Virus record (IMG/VR): IMGVR_UViG_3300036832_001078
Coordinates: 1 to 40,413 of that record
DNA: 40,413 nucleotides
Strand: one strand, 5' to 3'
Source: a virus
Shown here: positions 12,849 through 20,617 of the stretch, piece by piece
Layout: each line of letters opens with the position of its first letter
Numbering within the stretch: the first letter of the stretch is position 1
Position numbers and translations under genes: made by a program
The notes under the pieces: generated by a model
Told to the model about the DNA's origin: nothing
Database searches by the model: none
The model's input: the letters and a program-made list of their open reading frames with translations, nothing else

Positions 12849-15072
12849 AGAATACAACCCGACCATCGAGCCCTCGAGCGCCAAGGCGTGGCTCAACCTC
12901 CTCGAGGAAAGCGAGAAGGTGTTTTCGCAGTGGAACGATCACTGCGATAAGATCGATCGCCAGTTCGCATCCCTCGAACGCCTCTCGCACCGGCCCGACA
13001 AAGAGTTCCAGATGTTCTGGGCCAATTGCGAGGTGATCAAGCCGTCGATCTACGCCAAGCCGCCCGTGCCGGTCGTGGTGCCCAAGTTCAAGGACCGCCG
13101 GCCGGTCTATCAGGCCGCATCCGAGGTCATGGAACGCTGCGCAACGGTGGCCTTCGATCTCACGCGCATCAATGACCTGATGATCTTGGTGCGTGACGAC
13201 GTGGCGCTCATCGGCCGTGGCGTGGCGTGGTGTCGCTACGAGAGCGCCAATAGCCGCGGTTACTACGCTACCGAGCGCGTGTGCATCGACTTCAAGAACC
13301 GCCGCGACTTCTTGCATTCGATCAGCCGCACGTGGCCCGAGGTGACGTGGGTGGCTGCGGCCAGCTATCTCACGCGCCAGGAGGCCAGGAAGCGCTTTAA
13401 GGTCAGCAGCGGCGACGCCTACAAAGACGCGGAGTATCGCGTCGACCGCGACGGCAAACAGGTCGGCGGCGCCGACAACCGCGAGCGCGCCAAGTTCTGG
13501 GAGATCTGGAACAAGGCCGATCAGCGCGTGGTGTGGGTCGCGAAGGGCTGCGAGGACATCCTCGACGAGGATGATCCGCACCTCGAGCTCCAGAATTTCT
13601 TCCCCTGCCCCAAGCCGGCCTACGGCACGGTCCAGCGCGGCTCCCTGGTGCCCGTGCCCGACGTCATGCAGTACAAGGACCAACTTGACGAGATCGATCT
13701 CCTGACGTCGCGTATCCATGCGCTCAGCGATGCGCTCGAGGTGAAGGGGTTCTATCCGGCGGGCGGCTCGGAGATCGCCGATGCCATCGAGACCGCGATC
13801 AAGATCAAGACGCCGGGCCGGCTCTTGGTGCCGATCTCGAATTGGGCGGCCTTCGGCGGCTCGAAAGAGGTCATCCTCTGGCTGCCGATCGACATGATCG
13901 CGCAGACGATCACTGGCTTGGTGGCATTGCGCAAGCAGGTGATCGACGACGTTTATCAGATTATGGGCCTGTCCGATATCATGCGCGGCGCGACCGATCC
14001 CAACGAGACGCTGGGCGCGCAGGAGCTCAAGACGCAGTACGGCTCGGTGCGCATTCGCGACAAGCAGCAGGAGGTCGTGCGCTTGGCGCGGGATCTCGTG
14101 GAGATCACGAGTGAGATCATCACCGAGAAGTTCGATCCGGTGACGATCATCGAGATGAGCCAAACGCAACTCCCGACCAAGCGCATGGTCGAGCAGCAGG
14201 TCACGCAGATCCAGGCGCAGACGCAGCAGATCCAGATGCAATTGCAGCAGGCCCAGCAGATGCTGCAAGCCAATCCCCAAGCCCAGCAGATGGCGCAACA
14301 GAACCCGCAGCAAGTCCAGCAGATCATGGCGCAGGGCCAGCAATTGATGGCGCAGGGCCAGCAGCAGATCCAAGTGCTCCTGGCCAAGCCGACGATCGAT
14401 CAGGTCTTGACATTCCTGAAAGACAACCGCTCCAAGTCGTTTGTGCTCGATATCGAGACCGACTCAACGATCATGGCCGACGAGAACGGCGAGAAGCAGC
14501 GCCGCAGTGAGTTTGTCGGCGTGCTGTCGCAACTTCTCCCCCAACTGGCTCAGATGATCTCGACCCAGCCGCAGACTGCTGAGTTTTGCGGTGAACTCCT
14601 GAAGTTCGCGACCGCGCCGTTCCGCGCCGGCCGCTCGCTCGACGGCGCCGTCGACACGCTGGTTGAGCAGATGAAGAGCCAAGGACCGCAGCAGCAGCCG
14701 CAGAACCCGGCCGTGCAGGTTGCTCAGATGAAACTGGAGTATCAGAAGCAGAAAGACGCACAGGATGCGCAACTGAAGCAGGCCGAGCTCGCCACCAAGA
14801 CCCAGAACACCCAGGCCCAGATCCAGAGCGATCAGACGATCGCCGCAGCCGATCAGCAAAGCAAGGTGGCCGACGCTGCGGAGAAGGCGCAGCGGCTCAA
14901 TCTGCAGGCCATACACGAGCGCGAGCAGCACCAGATGGACATGGTGCAGAGCGCGCAAGAGATGGAGTTGAACCGCCAAAAGGCCATGCTGGCTGAGCAG
15001 GCGCATATCGCCAAGCTCACGCAGATGGCCAAGCAGGCGCAGGCCAAGATCGAGAGCGGGGGCTTCAACTAA
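12814..15072 (+). CDS. Portal protein (P22-like family)
   Basis: 752 residues, the length of P22-type portals. The N-terminal half carries the usual start (a W-x-x-L-L-E-x-S helix, then W-A-N-C-E-V-I-K-P-S-I-Y-A-K-P-P) and the conserved Y-x-A-A-S-E-V-x-E-R-C region. Residues 447-530 are a Gln-rich coiled coil of QQ-rich heptads (such as QQIQMQLQQAQQML), and another Gln/Ala-rich coiled coil spans about 620-745, as expected for the barrel of P22-like portals. It forms the dodecameric vertex through which DNA is packaged and ejected. A stop codon, then frameshifted and TIG genes, follow. The start is at 12814 behind GTGGGG. Confidence 0.88.
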   Translation: MSEAEDIRTDDQEYNPTIEPSSAKAWLNLLEESEKVFSQWNDHCDKIDRQFASLERLSHRPDKEFQMFWANCEVIKPSIYAKPPVPVVVPKFKDRRPVYQAASEVMERCATVAFDLTRINDLMILVRDDVALIGRGVAWCRYESANSRGYYATERVCIDFKNRRDFLHSISRTWPEVTWVAAASYLTRQEARKRFKVSSGDAYKDAEYRVDRDGKQVGGADNRERAKFWEIWNKADQRVVWVAKGCEDILDEDDPHLELQNFFPCPKPAYGTVQRGSLVPVPDVMQYKDQLDEIDLLTSRIHALSDALEVKGFYPAGGSEIADAIETAIKIKTPGRLLVPISNWAAFGGSKEVILWLPIDMIAQTITGLVALRKQVIDDVYQIMGLSDIMRGATDPNETLGAQELKTQYGSVRIRDKQQEVVRLARDLVEITSEIITEKFDPVTIIEMSQTQLPTKRMVEQQVTQIQAQTQQIQMQLQQAQQMLQANPQAQQMAQQNPQQVQQIMAQGQQLMAQGQQQIQVLLAKPTIDQVLTFLKDNRSKSFVLDIETDSTIMADENGEKQRRSEFVGVLSQLLPQLAQMISTQPQTAEFCGELLKFATAPFRAGRSLDGAVDTLVEQMKSQGPQQQPQNPAVQVAQMKLEYQKQKDAQDAQLKQAELATKTQNTQAQIQSDQTIAAADQQSKVADAAEKAQRLNLQAIHEREQHQMDMVQSAQEMELNRQKAMLAEQAHIAKLTQMAKQAQAKIESGGFN

Positions 15073-15108
15073 TGGCGCAGGACCAATACCAAAGGTGAGG
15101 ATGAACCC

Positions 15109-15482
15109 ATGAGCGATACATATTTAACGCATGTAACGCCCGGCACAGAACCACCACTTAACACTGCCAAGGTGGCCCCGCAAAGCGGCGACTATCTCAA
15201 TCAGATATCGGCCTTCCGGGCGGCGCAACCGATGTCCGCACTCCCCGCGCAGGCTGTGCCCGCGAGCTGCAATTGCCGCAACAGGGTCCGCAAATGGGAT
15301 CGCTGTTCGATCCGTCTGCTTATCGCTCCTCTATGGCTCAGGACTTGGGGCAGTCTCTGCTGCAGCGGCAGCCGTGGGCCAATTTGGCCAATGCCAGCAT
15401 AGGCGGTGTGCCGCTCCCAGCCGTTCCGCCCACCAACCTGCCTGCAACGCCCCCGTATCAGCAACGTCCCATTTGGAGGTAA
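15109..15482 (+). pseudogene. Frameshifted small head-region gene
   Basis: Two overlapping frames encode complementary halves: 15109 to about 15258 gives MSDTYLTHVTPGTEPPLNT to PMSALPAQAV, and a second frame from about 15258 gives ARELQLPQQGPQMGSLFDPS to the stop at 15482. The tail of the first frame (to 15402) is Cys/Trp-rich and unlike coding sequence, and the second frame has no good start. One -1 shift near 15256-15262 (GTG-CCC-GCG read as GCC-CGC-GAG) would join them into about 124 residues. No standard slippery site is evident, so a single-base insertion or sequence error is likelier than programmed shifting. Function unknown; it lies between portal and Ig-like genes. Confidence 0.65.
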
Positions 15483-15488
15483 GCCATC

Positions 15489-16055
15489 ATGGCCCAAAGC
15501 ACCACGACCGTCACGGTCGCCAACCCGACGCCCCCGACCAATTTCAGCTTCGTGAGTTATGGCTCACCGCCCTCCACCCCCGGCCTGACGCCGATCGATG
15601 ATGGCACGGCGGGAGCGATCACGGCGATTGCGGCGCCGGTCAGCGGCCCTGCCGCGGAGGCGTCTGGCACGGTCGTGATCTTCACGGCTGCTTCGGCCAA
15701 CCCGAGTCCGAACGGGCAATTGCAGACCTTGAGCGTCTTGGGTAACTACACCAACGTGCCCAATCAGCAGCACGCCTCGTCGCTGTCGCCGGCCACCAAC
15801 CCGACGCTGGTGTCGATCGCACCGACCACGACCGCGTCGGGCACCGGCACGTTCGCCCTGACCGCGACCGGCACGGGCTTCACATCCCAGAGCGTGGTAT
15901 ACGTCAACGGCGTGGCGCAAGTGACCGTCGTGGCATCGCCAACTTCACTGACCGTGGCGGCCGCGCCCAAGAAGGCGACCGCCGGCACGTGGCCAGTGAC
16001 CGTCATCACCGGAGGGGCCGTGACGACGGCGGCTCAGACTTTGACCTTCAGCTAA
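15489..16055 (+). CDS. IPT/TIG Ig-fold protein, possible capsid decoration
   Basis: 188 residues, Thr/Ser/Ala-rich. Residues 104-188 fit an IPT/TIG immunoglobulin-like domain: P-T-L-V-S-I-A-P at the start, L-T-A-T-G-T-G-F-x-x-Q-S-V-V-Y-V-N-G in the middle, then V-T-V-I-T-G-G-A. The first 100 residues are also beta-rich and may be an earlier Ig-like unit. Ig-like domains on phage heads usually decorate the capsid or help bind cell-surface sugars. It lies in the head gene cluster between portal and scaffold, so a decoration or minor head role is the best guess. Confidence 0.6.
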   Translation: MAQSTTTVTVANPTPPTNFSFVSYGSPPSTPGLTPIDDGTAGAITAIAAPVSGPAAEASGTVVIFTAASANPSPNGQLQTLSVLGNYTNVPNQQHASSLSPATNPTLVSIAPTTTASGTGTFALTATGTGFTSQSVVYVNGVAQVTVVASPTSLTVAAAPKKATAGTWPVTVITGGAVTTAAQTLTFS

Positions 16056-16065
16056 GGAGAGACAC

Positions 16066-16308
16066 ATGACCACCGACCCCAAGCACGATAAAGGCGAACA
16101 CAAGCCGTCGCACCTCGTCGAGAACCCGCCCACACCACCCAAGCCCGATCCGGCCAAGGGGGATCCTTCGCGTGCGGGCGACATGAAGAGCATCAACGAA
16201 CCGCCCGGCAGCCAAACGCAGCCGCCCCCGGTGCCCCCCGTGGTGGAAGTGCCGGAACAACACAAGGGCGATGACGCCAAGCACGATAATAAGCACAAAG
16301 ACCGCTGA
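16066..16308 (+). CDS. Proline/lysine-rich disordered small protein
   Basis: 80 residues with an A-A-G-G-A-G ribosome binding site before the ATG. The product is rich in Pro, Lys, Asp and His (PPTPPKPDPAKGDPS, then HKGDDAKHDNKHKDR) and lacks hydrophobic segments, so it is probably disordered. It is in the head cluster and ends two bases before the next gene. No family is recognised. Confidence 0.65.
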   Translation: MTTDPKHDKGEHKPSHLVENPPTPPKPDPAKGDPSRAGDMKSINEPPGSQTQPPPVPPVVEVPEQHKGDDAKHDNKHKDR

Positions 16309-16310
16309 CC

Positions 16311-16556
16311 ATGGTCGGACTAACACTCAAGGACCGTCGTGACGTCGAGCGCGCGGAAGAGCTCGTCTCGATGACCATGGCGTTCCTTGAGCTCGACTAC
16401 GATTTCGATAAGGCCAAAACGCGTGTGATCAAATCACCGACCAGCGCGGATTTTTTCAAGCAGGGCACCATCTTGTTGATGGCCCGCAACGAGGCGCGCG
16501 GCGAATTGCTGGCCTACATCCGCAAATATTATCCGCACGCCAAACTGAAACGCTGA
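16311..16556 (+). CDS. Hypothetical head-region protein
   Basis: 81 residues, helical and charged (DRRDVERAEELVSMTMAFL, then MARNEARGELLAYIRKYYPH). The start is two bases after the preceding stop, so translation is probably coupled. No family is recognised; its place in the portal-scaffold interval suggests a head or packaging accessory role. Confidence 0.65.
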   Translation: MVGLTLKDRRDVERAEELVSMTMAFLELDYDFDKAKTRVIKSPTSADFFKQGTILLMARNEARGELLAYIRKYYPHAKLKR

Positions 16557-16559
16557 CCC

Positions 16560-16841
16560 ATGCTCTACCGTATCGGCCCCAACCGTTGGTCAACGCGACC
16601 ACCGGGGGAAGAGGCGCGTGCACGTGGTCCTTTCATCATCTCCGATACTATGCCGCTCGTCGAGCAAGTTGATGGCCGGTTCTACGACAGTAAGAGCAAG
16701 TTCCGCGCGGTGGGAAAAAGCCTCGGGCTGATCGAGGTCGGCAACGAGAAACCCAAACCCAAAGTGCGCGCGACGGCCAGCCAGAAGGATCAGCGGCGCC
16801 GGGATCTCAAGATTGCGCTCGAGAAATGGAAGGCACGCTGA
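16560..16841 (+). CDS. Conserved hypothetical phage protein
   Basis: 93 residues. The middle part (VDGRFYDSKSKFRAVGKSLG, then LIEVGNE) follows a V-D-G-x-x-Y-D-S-K-S-x-F-R pattern that I associate with small head-region proteins of short-tailed phages. The C-terminus is basic (RDLKIALEKWKAR). It overlaps the next gene by one base (stop TGA, start ATG). Function is unknown. Confidence 0.7.
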   Translation: MLYRIGPNRWSTRPPGEEARARGPFIISDTMPLVEQVDGRFYDSKSKFRAVGKSLGLIEVGNEKPKPKVRATASQKDQRRRDLKIALEKWKAR

Positions 16842-17008
16842 TGCCCAGCACATCGCCCAAACAGAAACGCTTCATGGCCGCGGCGGCGCATGACGCTCAG
16901 TTCGCGAAAGAGGCCGGCATCAGCCAGAAGGTCGCCAAAGAATTCAACCGCGCCGACAAGCGCCGCGCCGTGGTCAAGGGCGCGATCAAAAAGGTCAGGG
17001 GAGGATAA
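16841..17008 (+). CDS. Small conserved basic phage protein
   Basis: 55 residues from the ATG at 16841, one base overlapping the preceding stop; an upstream ATG at 16826 is less likely. The start KQKRFMAAAAHDAQFAKEAG, followed by ISQKVAKEF, matches a widespread short protein in phage head clusters (S-x-K-Q-x-R-F-M at the start, V-A-K-E-F near the end). It is very basic. Its function is unknown; it lies directly before the scaffold gene. Confidence 0.7.
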   Translation: MPSTSPKQKRFMAAAAHDAQFAKEAGISQKVAKEFNRADKRRAVVKGAIKKVRGG

Positions 17009-17010
17009 CC

Positions 17011-18222
17011 ATGTCTGACATCGTCACACCGCAGGCCCCAACCCCCGTCCCCGCGCCGGCCAACGAGGTTGTCGTTAACCAAAACCCCACCAACAGCCCT
17101 ACGCCGGTCGGACAGCAGGCGCCAGACAAACCGGTCGACCAGATCAAGGGCTCCGAGCACCGCCCCCAGAGCCGCAGGGAGGCCATCCAGGCGGCGTTCG
17201 ATAAGGCCACCAAGGAGCAAGCCGCCAAGGCCCCTAAGGCCGAGGCCAAGATCGGGCACAACCAGCCGCCTGAAGAGACGGTGAAGGAAACGCCTAAAGA
17301 GCCGCCTAAAGAACAACCACGCGACCGCGGCCGGTTCGCTTCACCACAACCAAGGGCCGAGGAACAAACCCAGAAACCGCAAGAACCGCAAAAACCGCAG
17401 CCCCTCGCCGAGGCCGCGCCCTACCGGGAGCCGCCGCAGCGCTTGAGCGACAAGGCCAAGGCGGATTGGGCGGCAACGCCGGAAAGCGTCCGCGGCGACA
17501 TGCACCGCATGATTCAGGAGACCGAGGGCGGCATCAAACGCTACCGCGCGGACCATGAGGCCATGAACACGATCCGGCCTTATCACGAGCTCGCCACCAA
17601 GCAGGGCACGACGCTCGATCGCGCGCTCAGCAACTACGTCGGCATGGAGATGAAGCTCCGCGCCGATCCGCTGAGTGGCTTGGACATCATCGTCAACAAT
17701 CTCAACTTGCGCACCCCCGATGGCCGGCAGATCACGCTCCGGGACATTGCGCACCACATCGTCAGCCAGACACCCGAGCAGTTCGCGATGCGCCAGAACA
17801 GCAACGCGCAGATGGCGCAGTCACACCAGATGCAGAACATGCAGCAGCGCATGGAGACGCTTGAACAGCACGCGCAGCGGATGCAATATCAAGAGCACTA
17901 CGCCCAGACCCGCGGTCAGGTCGATCAGTTCGCCGACACACACCCGCGGTTCGATGAACTTGGGGCCTCGATTCAAGGGATACTTGAGGAAAACCCGAAC
18001 CTCGGTCTCAAGAGAGCCTACGTGATCGCTGAATCCGAAACACCGTCACATGCGGCTCAGACCCGCAATCCCACAACGGCTCAGACCCGACCTGCCGATA
18101 AGTCTATTTCTGGCGCACCCGATGCCGGCCCCTCAAACGGGACATCGAAACGCAACCAGAAGCCTGTCGGTCGACGTGAGGCGATCCAGAACGCCATCAA
18201 CCGCGTCAATGGCTCGCTCTGA
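17011..18222 (+). CDS. Scaffolding protein
   Basis: 403 residues with a strong GGGGAGG ribosome binding site. The first 140 residues are Pro/Gln/Lys-rich and disordered. Residues about 145-235 carry a conserved-looking region (RLSDKAKADWAATPESVRG, then HRMIQETEGGIKRY) and residues 260-310 form a Gln/Met-rich coiled coil (MQNMQQRMETLEQHAQRM). The C-terminus repeats the N-terminal theme (GRREAIQNAINRV versus SRREAIQAAFDKA). Such a protein between portal and coat genes is the internal scaffold that templates the procapsid. The call rests on composition and position. Confidence 0.75.
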   Translation: MSDIVTPQAPTPVPAPANEVVVNQNPTNSPTPVGQQAPDKPVDQIKGSEHRPQSRREAIQAAFDKATKEQAAKAPKAEAKIGHNQPPEETVKETPKEPPKEQPRDRGRFASPQPRAEEQTQKPQEPQKPQPLAEAAPYREPPQRLSDKAKADWAATPESVRGDMHRMIQETEGGIKRYRADHEAMNTIRPYHELATKQGTTLDRALSNYVGMEMKLRADPLSGLDIIVNNLNLRTPDGRQITLRDIAHHIVSQTPEQFAMRQNSNAQMAQSHQMQNMQQRMETLEQHAQRMQYQEHYAQTRGQVDQFADTHPRFDELGASIQGILEENPNLGLKRAYVIAESETPSHAAQTRNPTTAQTRPADKSISGAPDAGPSNGTSKRNQKPVGRREAIQNAINRVNGSL

Positions 18223-18247
18223 ACCATGAAACCGTTGTGGAGGCATC

Positions 18248-19270
18248 ATGCCAAACATCAACACCAATTCTGCATATCAGCAGATCCTGTCGATGGCCCT
18301 CGAGCAGCGCTCGAGCGGCTATCAAGATCTTGTCTCGAACAATAACGCTTTGCTCGCCGTCATACGGCGCAAAGGACTCTGGCAGACCTATAGTGGCCCA
18401 CGCATCCGCCAGACGCTGCAAATCAGCAAGAACGTTGCGCAATGGTACTCGGGCTACGACCAACTTCTGAACCCCGCGCTCGATCTGTTCAACGACGCCT
18501 ACTTCGATCCCAAGATGGTGGTCGTGCCGGTGATCCTGTCGATGCAGGAGATCCTGAACAACGAGGGCGAAAACCAGTTGATGGACGTCTACGACAGCTA
18601 CATCGACGCGGCCGAGCGTTCGCTCGAAGACACCATGGACGCCGGCCTCTACTCCGACGGCACGGCCAACGGCGGTAAGCAGATCACCGGCCTCGCCACG
18701 GCTGTGCCGATCGTCACCAACACCGGCACCTACGGCGGCATCGACCGCTCGACCGCCACCATCTGGCAGACCAAGACCTATGACGCCCAGACCATGGCCA
18801 CCACCATCGGGACGCAGGTCACCGGCACCACCATCCGGCCGTTTCTCAACTACATCATGATCAAGCAGTCGCGCGGCCGGCAGTATGCGGATCTCCTGAT
18901 CATGTCGCCCGAGCACTATTCCGCCTACGATGCGGCCACGGTGGCGATCCAGCGTCAGACCAACGACACCTCACTCGGCCAGCTTGGGTTCACCTCGGTC
19001 GAATACATCGGCGGTGGCAAGCGCGCCGAGATCGTGCTCGACGGCGGCATCGGATCCAACATGCCGGCCAACACCACCTTCGGGCTGAACACCGACAGCT
19101 TCCGCCTGCGCTATCACCCCAACCGCAACTTCGACAAATTGTTCGACGGGGACGGCCAGATGCCAATAGATAAAGACGCCATCGCGCAGTTCATCGGCTG
19201 GATGGGTGAACTGACGCAAGTCAATCCGTTATTTAATTGGCGCTTCTTCGACTCAAACCCAGCAACTTAA
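18248..19270 (+). CDS. Major capsid (coat) protein
   Basis: 340 residues, the usual length for P22-like coat proteins, with TGGAGG six bases before the ATG. Features: an N-terminal helix (AYQQILSMALEQRSS), a region typical for coat E-loops (WYSGYDQLLNPALDLFND, then V-V-V-P-V-I-L-S-M-Q-E-I), D-G-T-A-N-G-G, and a C-terminus with Y-H-P-N-R-N-F. It follows the scaffold and precedes a homing endonuclease. It would form the icosahedral shell. Confidence 0.85.
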   Translation: MPNINTNSAYQQILSMALEQRSSGYQDLVSNNNALLAVIRRKGLWQTYSGPRIRQTLQISKNVAQWYSGYDQLLNPALDLFNDAYFDPKMVVVPVILSMQEILNNEGENQLMDVYDSYIDAAERSLEDTMDAGLYSDGTANGGKQITGLATAVPIVTNTGTYGGIDRSTATIWQTKTYDAQTMATTIGTQVTGTTIRPFLNYIMIKQSRGRQYADLLIMSPEHYSAYDAATVAIQRQTNDTSLGQLGFTSVEYIGGGKRAEIVLDGGIGSNMPANTTFGLNTDSFRLRYHPNRNFDKLFDGDGQMPIDKDAIAQFIGWMGELTQVNPLFNWRFFDSNPAT

Positions 19271-19298
19271 TTGAGTTTCTTGACTACGCTGATAGACA

Positions 19299-19333
19299 TC
19301 TCCTAGGCTGGTCTGGCAACCTAGCCTAGGAGA
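19299..19333 (+). promoter_or_regulatory. Stem-loop covering the ribosome binding site of the HNH gene
   Basis: TCTCCTAGGCT (19299-19309) pairs perfectly with AGCCTAGGAGA (19323-19333), an 11-bp stem with a 13-base loop. The right arm contains the AGGAG ribosome binding site, eight bases before the ATG at 19340. When the stem forms, translation of the homing endonuclease should be blocked. Confidence 0.75.
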
Positions 19334-19339
19334 AATCAA

Positions 19340-19897
19340 ATGCGAAAACTGCCGGATCAAGGGCATCTGAGGATGTTATTGGATTACGACCATGCAACAG
19401 GAAGCCTGACTTGGAAGAAGCGAGACATCTCGCTTTTTACAGACGGCGGCCACGGCATTAAGCACAATCGCGATAAATGGAATGCTAGATGGGCCGGGAA
19501 GGAGGCCTTCACCGCAATAAAAGGTGACGGTTACAAGCACGGCGCAATCAACGGAATAAATTTTTCCGCTCACCGTGTTGCGTGGAAATGGATGACTGGT
19601 GTTGACCCTATCGAAATTGATCACATAGACGGTGATCGTAAAAACAACAAATGGTCAAACCTTCGCTCTGTCACGCGAAAAGAAAACGGGCGCAATGCTG
19701 CTCGTCATGTAGATAATTCGAGCGGGACTACCGGCGTTAGATATGTTGCCAAGGGCGACCTTTGGCAGTCCTACATCATACGTGGCAGGACGTTCATTAA
19801 CTTGGGTTCTTATAAAAACATCGAAGACGCAATCACCGCCCGAAAAGACGGTGAAAAGAAGTATGGTTTTCACCCCCACCATGGCCGGAAGAATTAA
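19340..19897 (+). CDS. Freestanding HNH homing endonuclease with AP2-like domain
   Basis: 185 residues. HNH core: S-A-H-R-V-A-W-K-W (about 74-82), then I-E-I-D-H-I-D-G-D-R-x-N-N (about 92-104) and N-L-R-S-V-T-R-K-E-N. The C-terminal 60 residues look like an AP2-type DNA-binding domain (GVRYVAKGDLWQSYIIRGR, then INLGSYKNIEDAITA). It cuts a specific site and copies itself by repair. It sits between the coat gene and its downstream partner, which keeps its own AAGGAG signal. Lower GC than the flanking head genes suggests recent arrival. Confidence 0.88.
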   Translation: MRKLPDQGHLRMLLDYDHATGSLTWKKRDISLFTDGGHGIKHNRDKWNARWAGKEAFTAIKGDGYKHGAINGINFSAHRVAWKWMTGVDPIEIDHIDGDRKNNKWSNLRSVTRKENGRNAARHVDNSSGTTGVRYVAKGDLWQSYIIRGRTFINLGSYKNIEDAITARKDGEKKYGFHPHHGRKN

Positions 19898-19911
19898 CAA
19901 GGAGTTCCAAA

Positions 19912-20616
19912 ATGCCCCCACAAGACCCCGATGCGGCGCTCGTCGTCGTATTCAAGAACCACGCGGTCCTGAACGACGCCAAGACCGCCGAGCACGGCCG
20001 GCCGATCTATGACGACCTCGAGATCGTCGAGGTGCGGTTCCCCGGCTCGCGCAGCGTCAGCGTGTTTCCGGCCATGGCCGTGTCGCACTGGTCCTCGGAT
20101 CAGTACGGCGGCAATCAGGTCAAGGTCACCTATGCCGAGCGTTTTGCGCATCAGTACCGGCAATTCAAGATGCAGACGGCGCAGACGAAGGCGGGAACGC
20201 CGCTCACGCACGCGCCATTCCTCACGGAAGCCAGACGCGCCGAGCTCCGCGCCCAGAACATCTACACGGTCGAGGCGCTCAGCGGCATCGATGGCCAGGA
20301 GCTCAAGAATCTTGGCTACAACGGGCGTGAGCTCAAGAACCAAGCCATGGCCTACATCGAGGAGAGCAAGACCAACGCGGTCAACACCAAGGCCATCGCC
20401 GAGCTCGAACAACTCAAAGCGCGCAACGAGATCCTCGAGGAGGACGTCAAACGCCTGAAGGAGGCGCAGCCGGCGCCCGATGCGACGTTCGACAACATGA
20501 GCCTCGATCAGTTGCGCGAGTTCATCACCACGCAGACCGGTCACGAGCCGCACGGCGCGATGAACCGCAAGACCCTGGTGCGTATGGCCCAGGACTGCCA
20601 GACCAAGGCGGCATGA
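19912..20616 (+). CDS. Conserved head-region protein with coiled coil
   Basis: 234 residues, AAGGAG seven bases before the ATG. Three parts: a beta-rich N-terminus (1-95), a short helical motif at about 103-145 resembling helix-hairpin-helix folds (LTEARRAELRAQNIYTVEAL, then SGIDGQELKNLGYNGRELKN), and a coiled coil at about 160-185 (LEQLKARNEILEEDVKRLKE). The tail is a second small helical domain. Its place after the coat gene fits a head-completion or minor structural role, but no family is named. Confidence 0.65.
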   Translation: MPPQDPDAALVVVFKNHAVLNDAKTAEHGRPIYDDLEIVEVRFPGSRSVSVFPAMAVSHWSSDQYGGNQVKVTYAERFAHQYRQFKMQTAQTKAGTPLTHAPFLTEARRAELRAQNIYTVEALSGIDGQELKNLGYNGRELKNQAMAYIEESKTNAVNTKAIAELEQLKARNEILEEDVKRLKEAQPAPDATFDNMSLDQLREFITTQTGHEPHGAMNRKTLVRMAQDCQTKAA

Positions 20617-20617
20617 C

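Noticed and set aside
12733-14373. Long leftward open frame opposite the portal gene
   Set aside because: It is Leu/Arg/His-rich with no natural motifs, and arises from codon bias and the CAG-rich repeats of the portal strand, which has clear family features.
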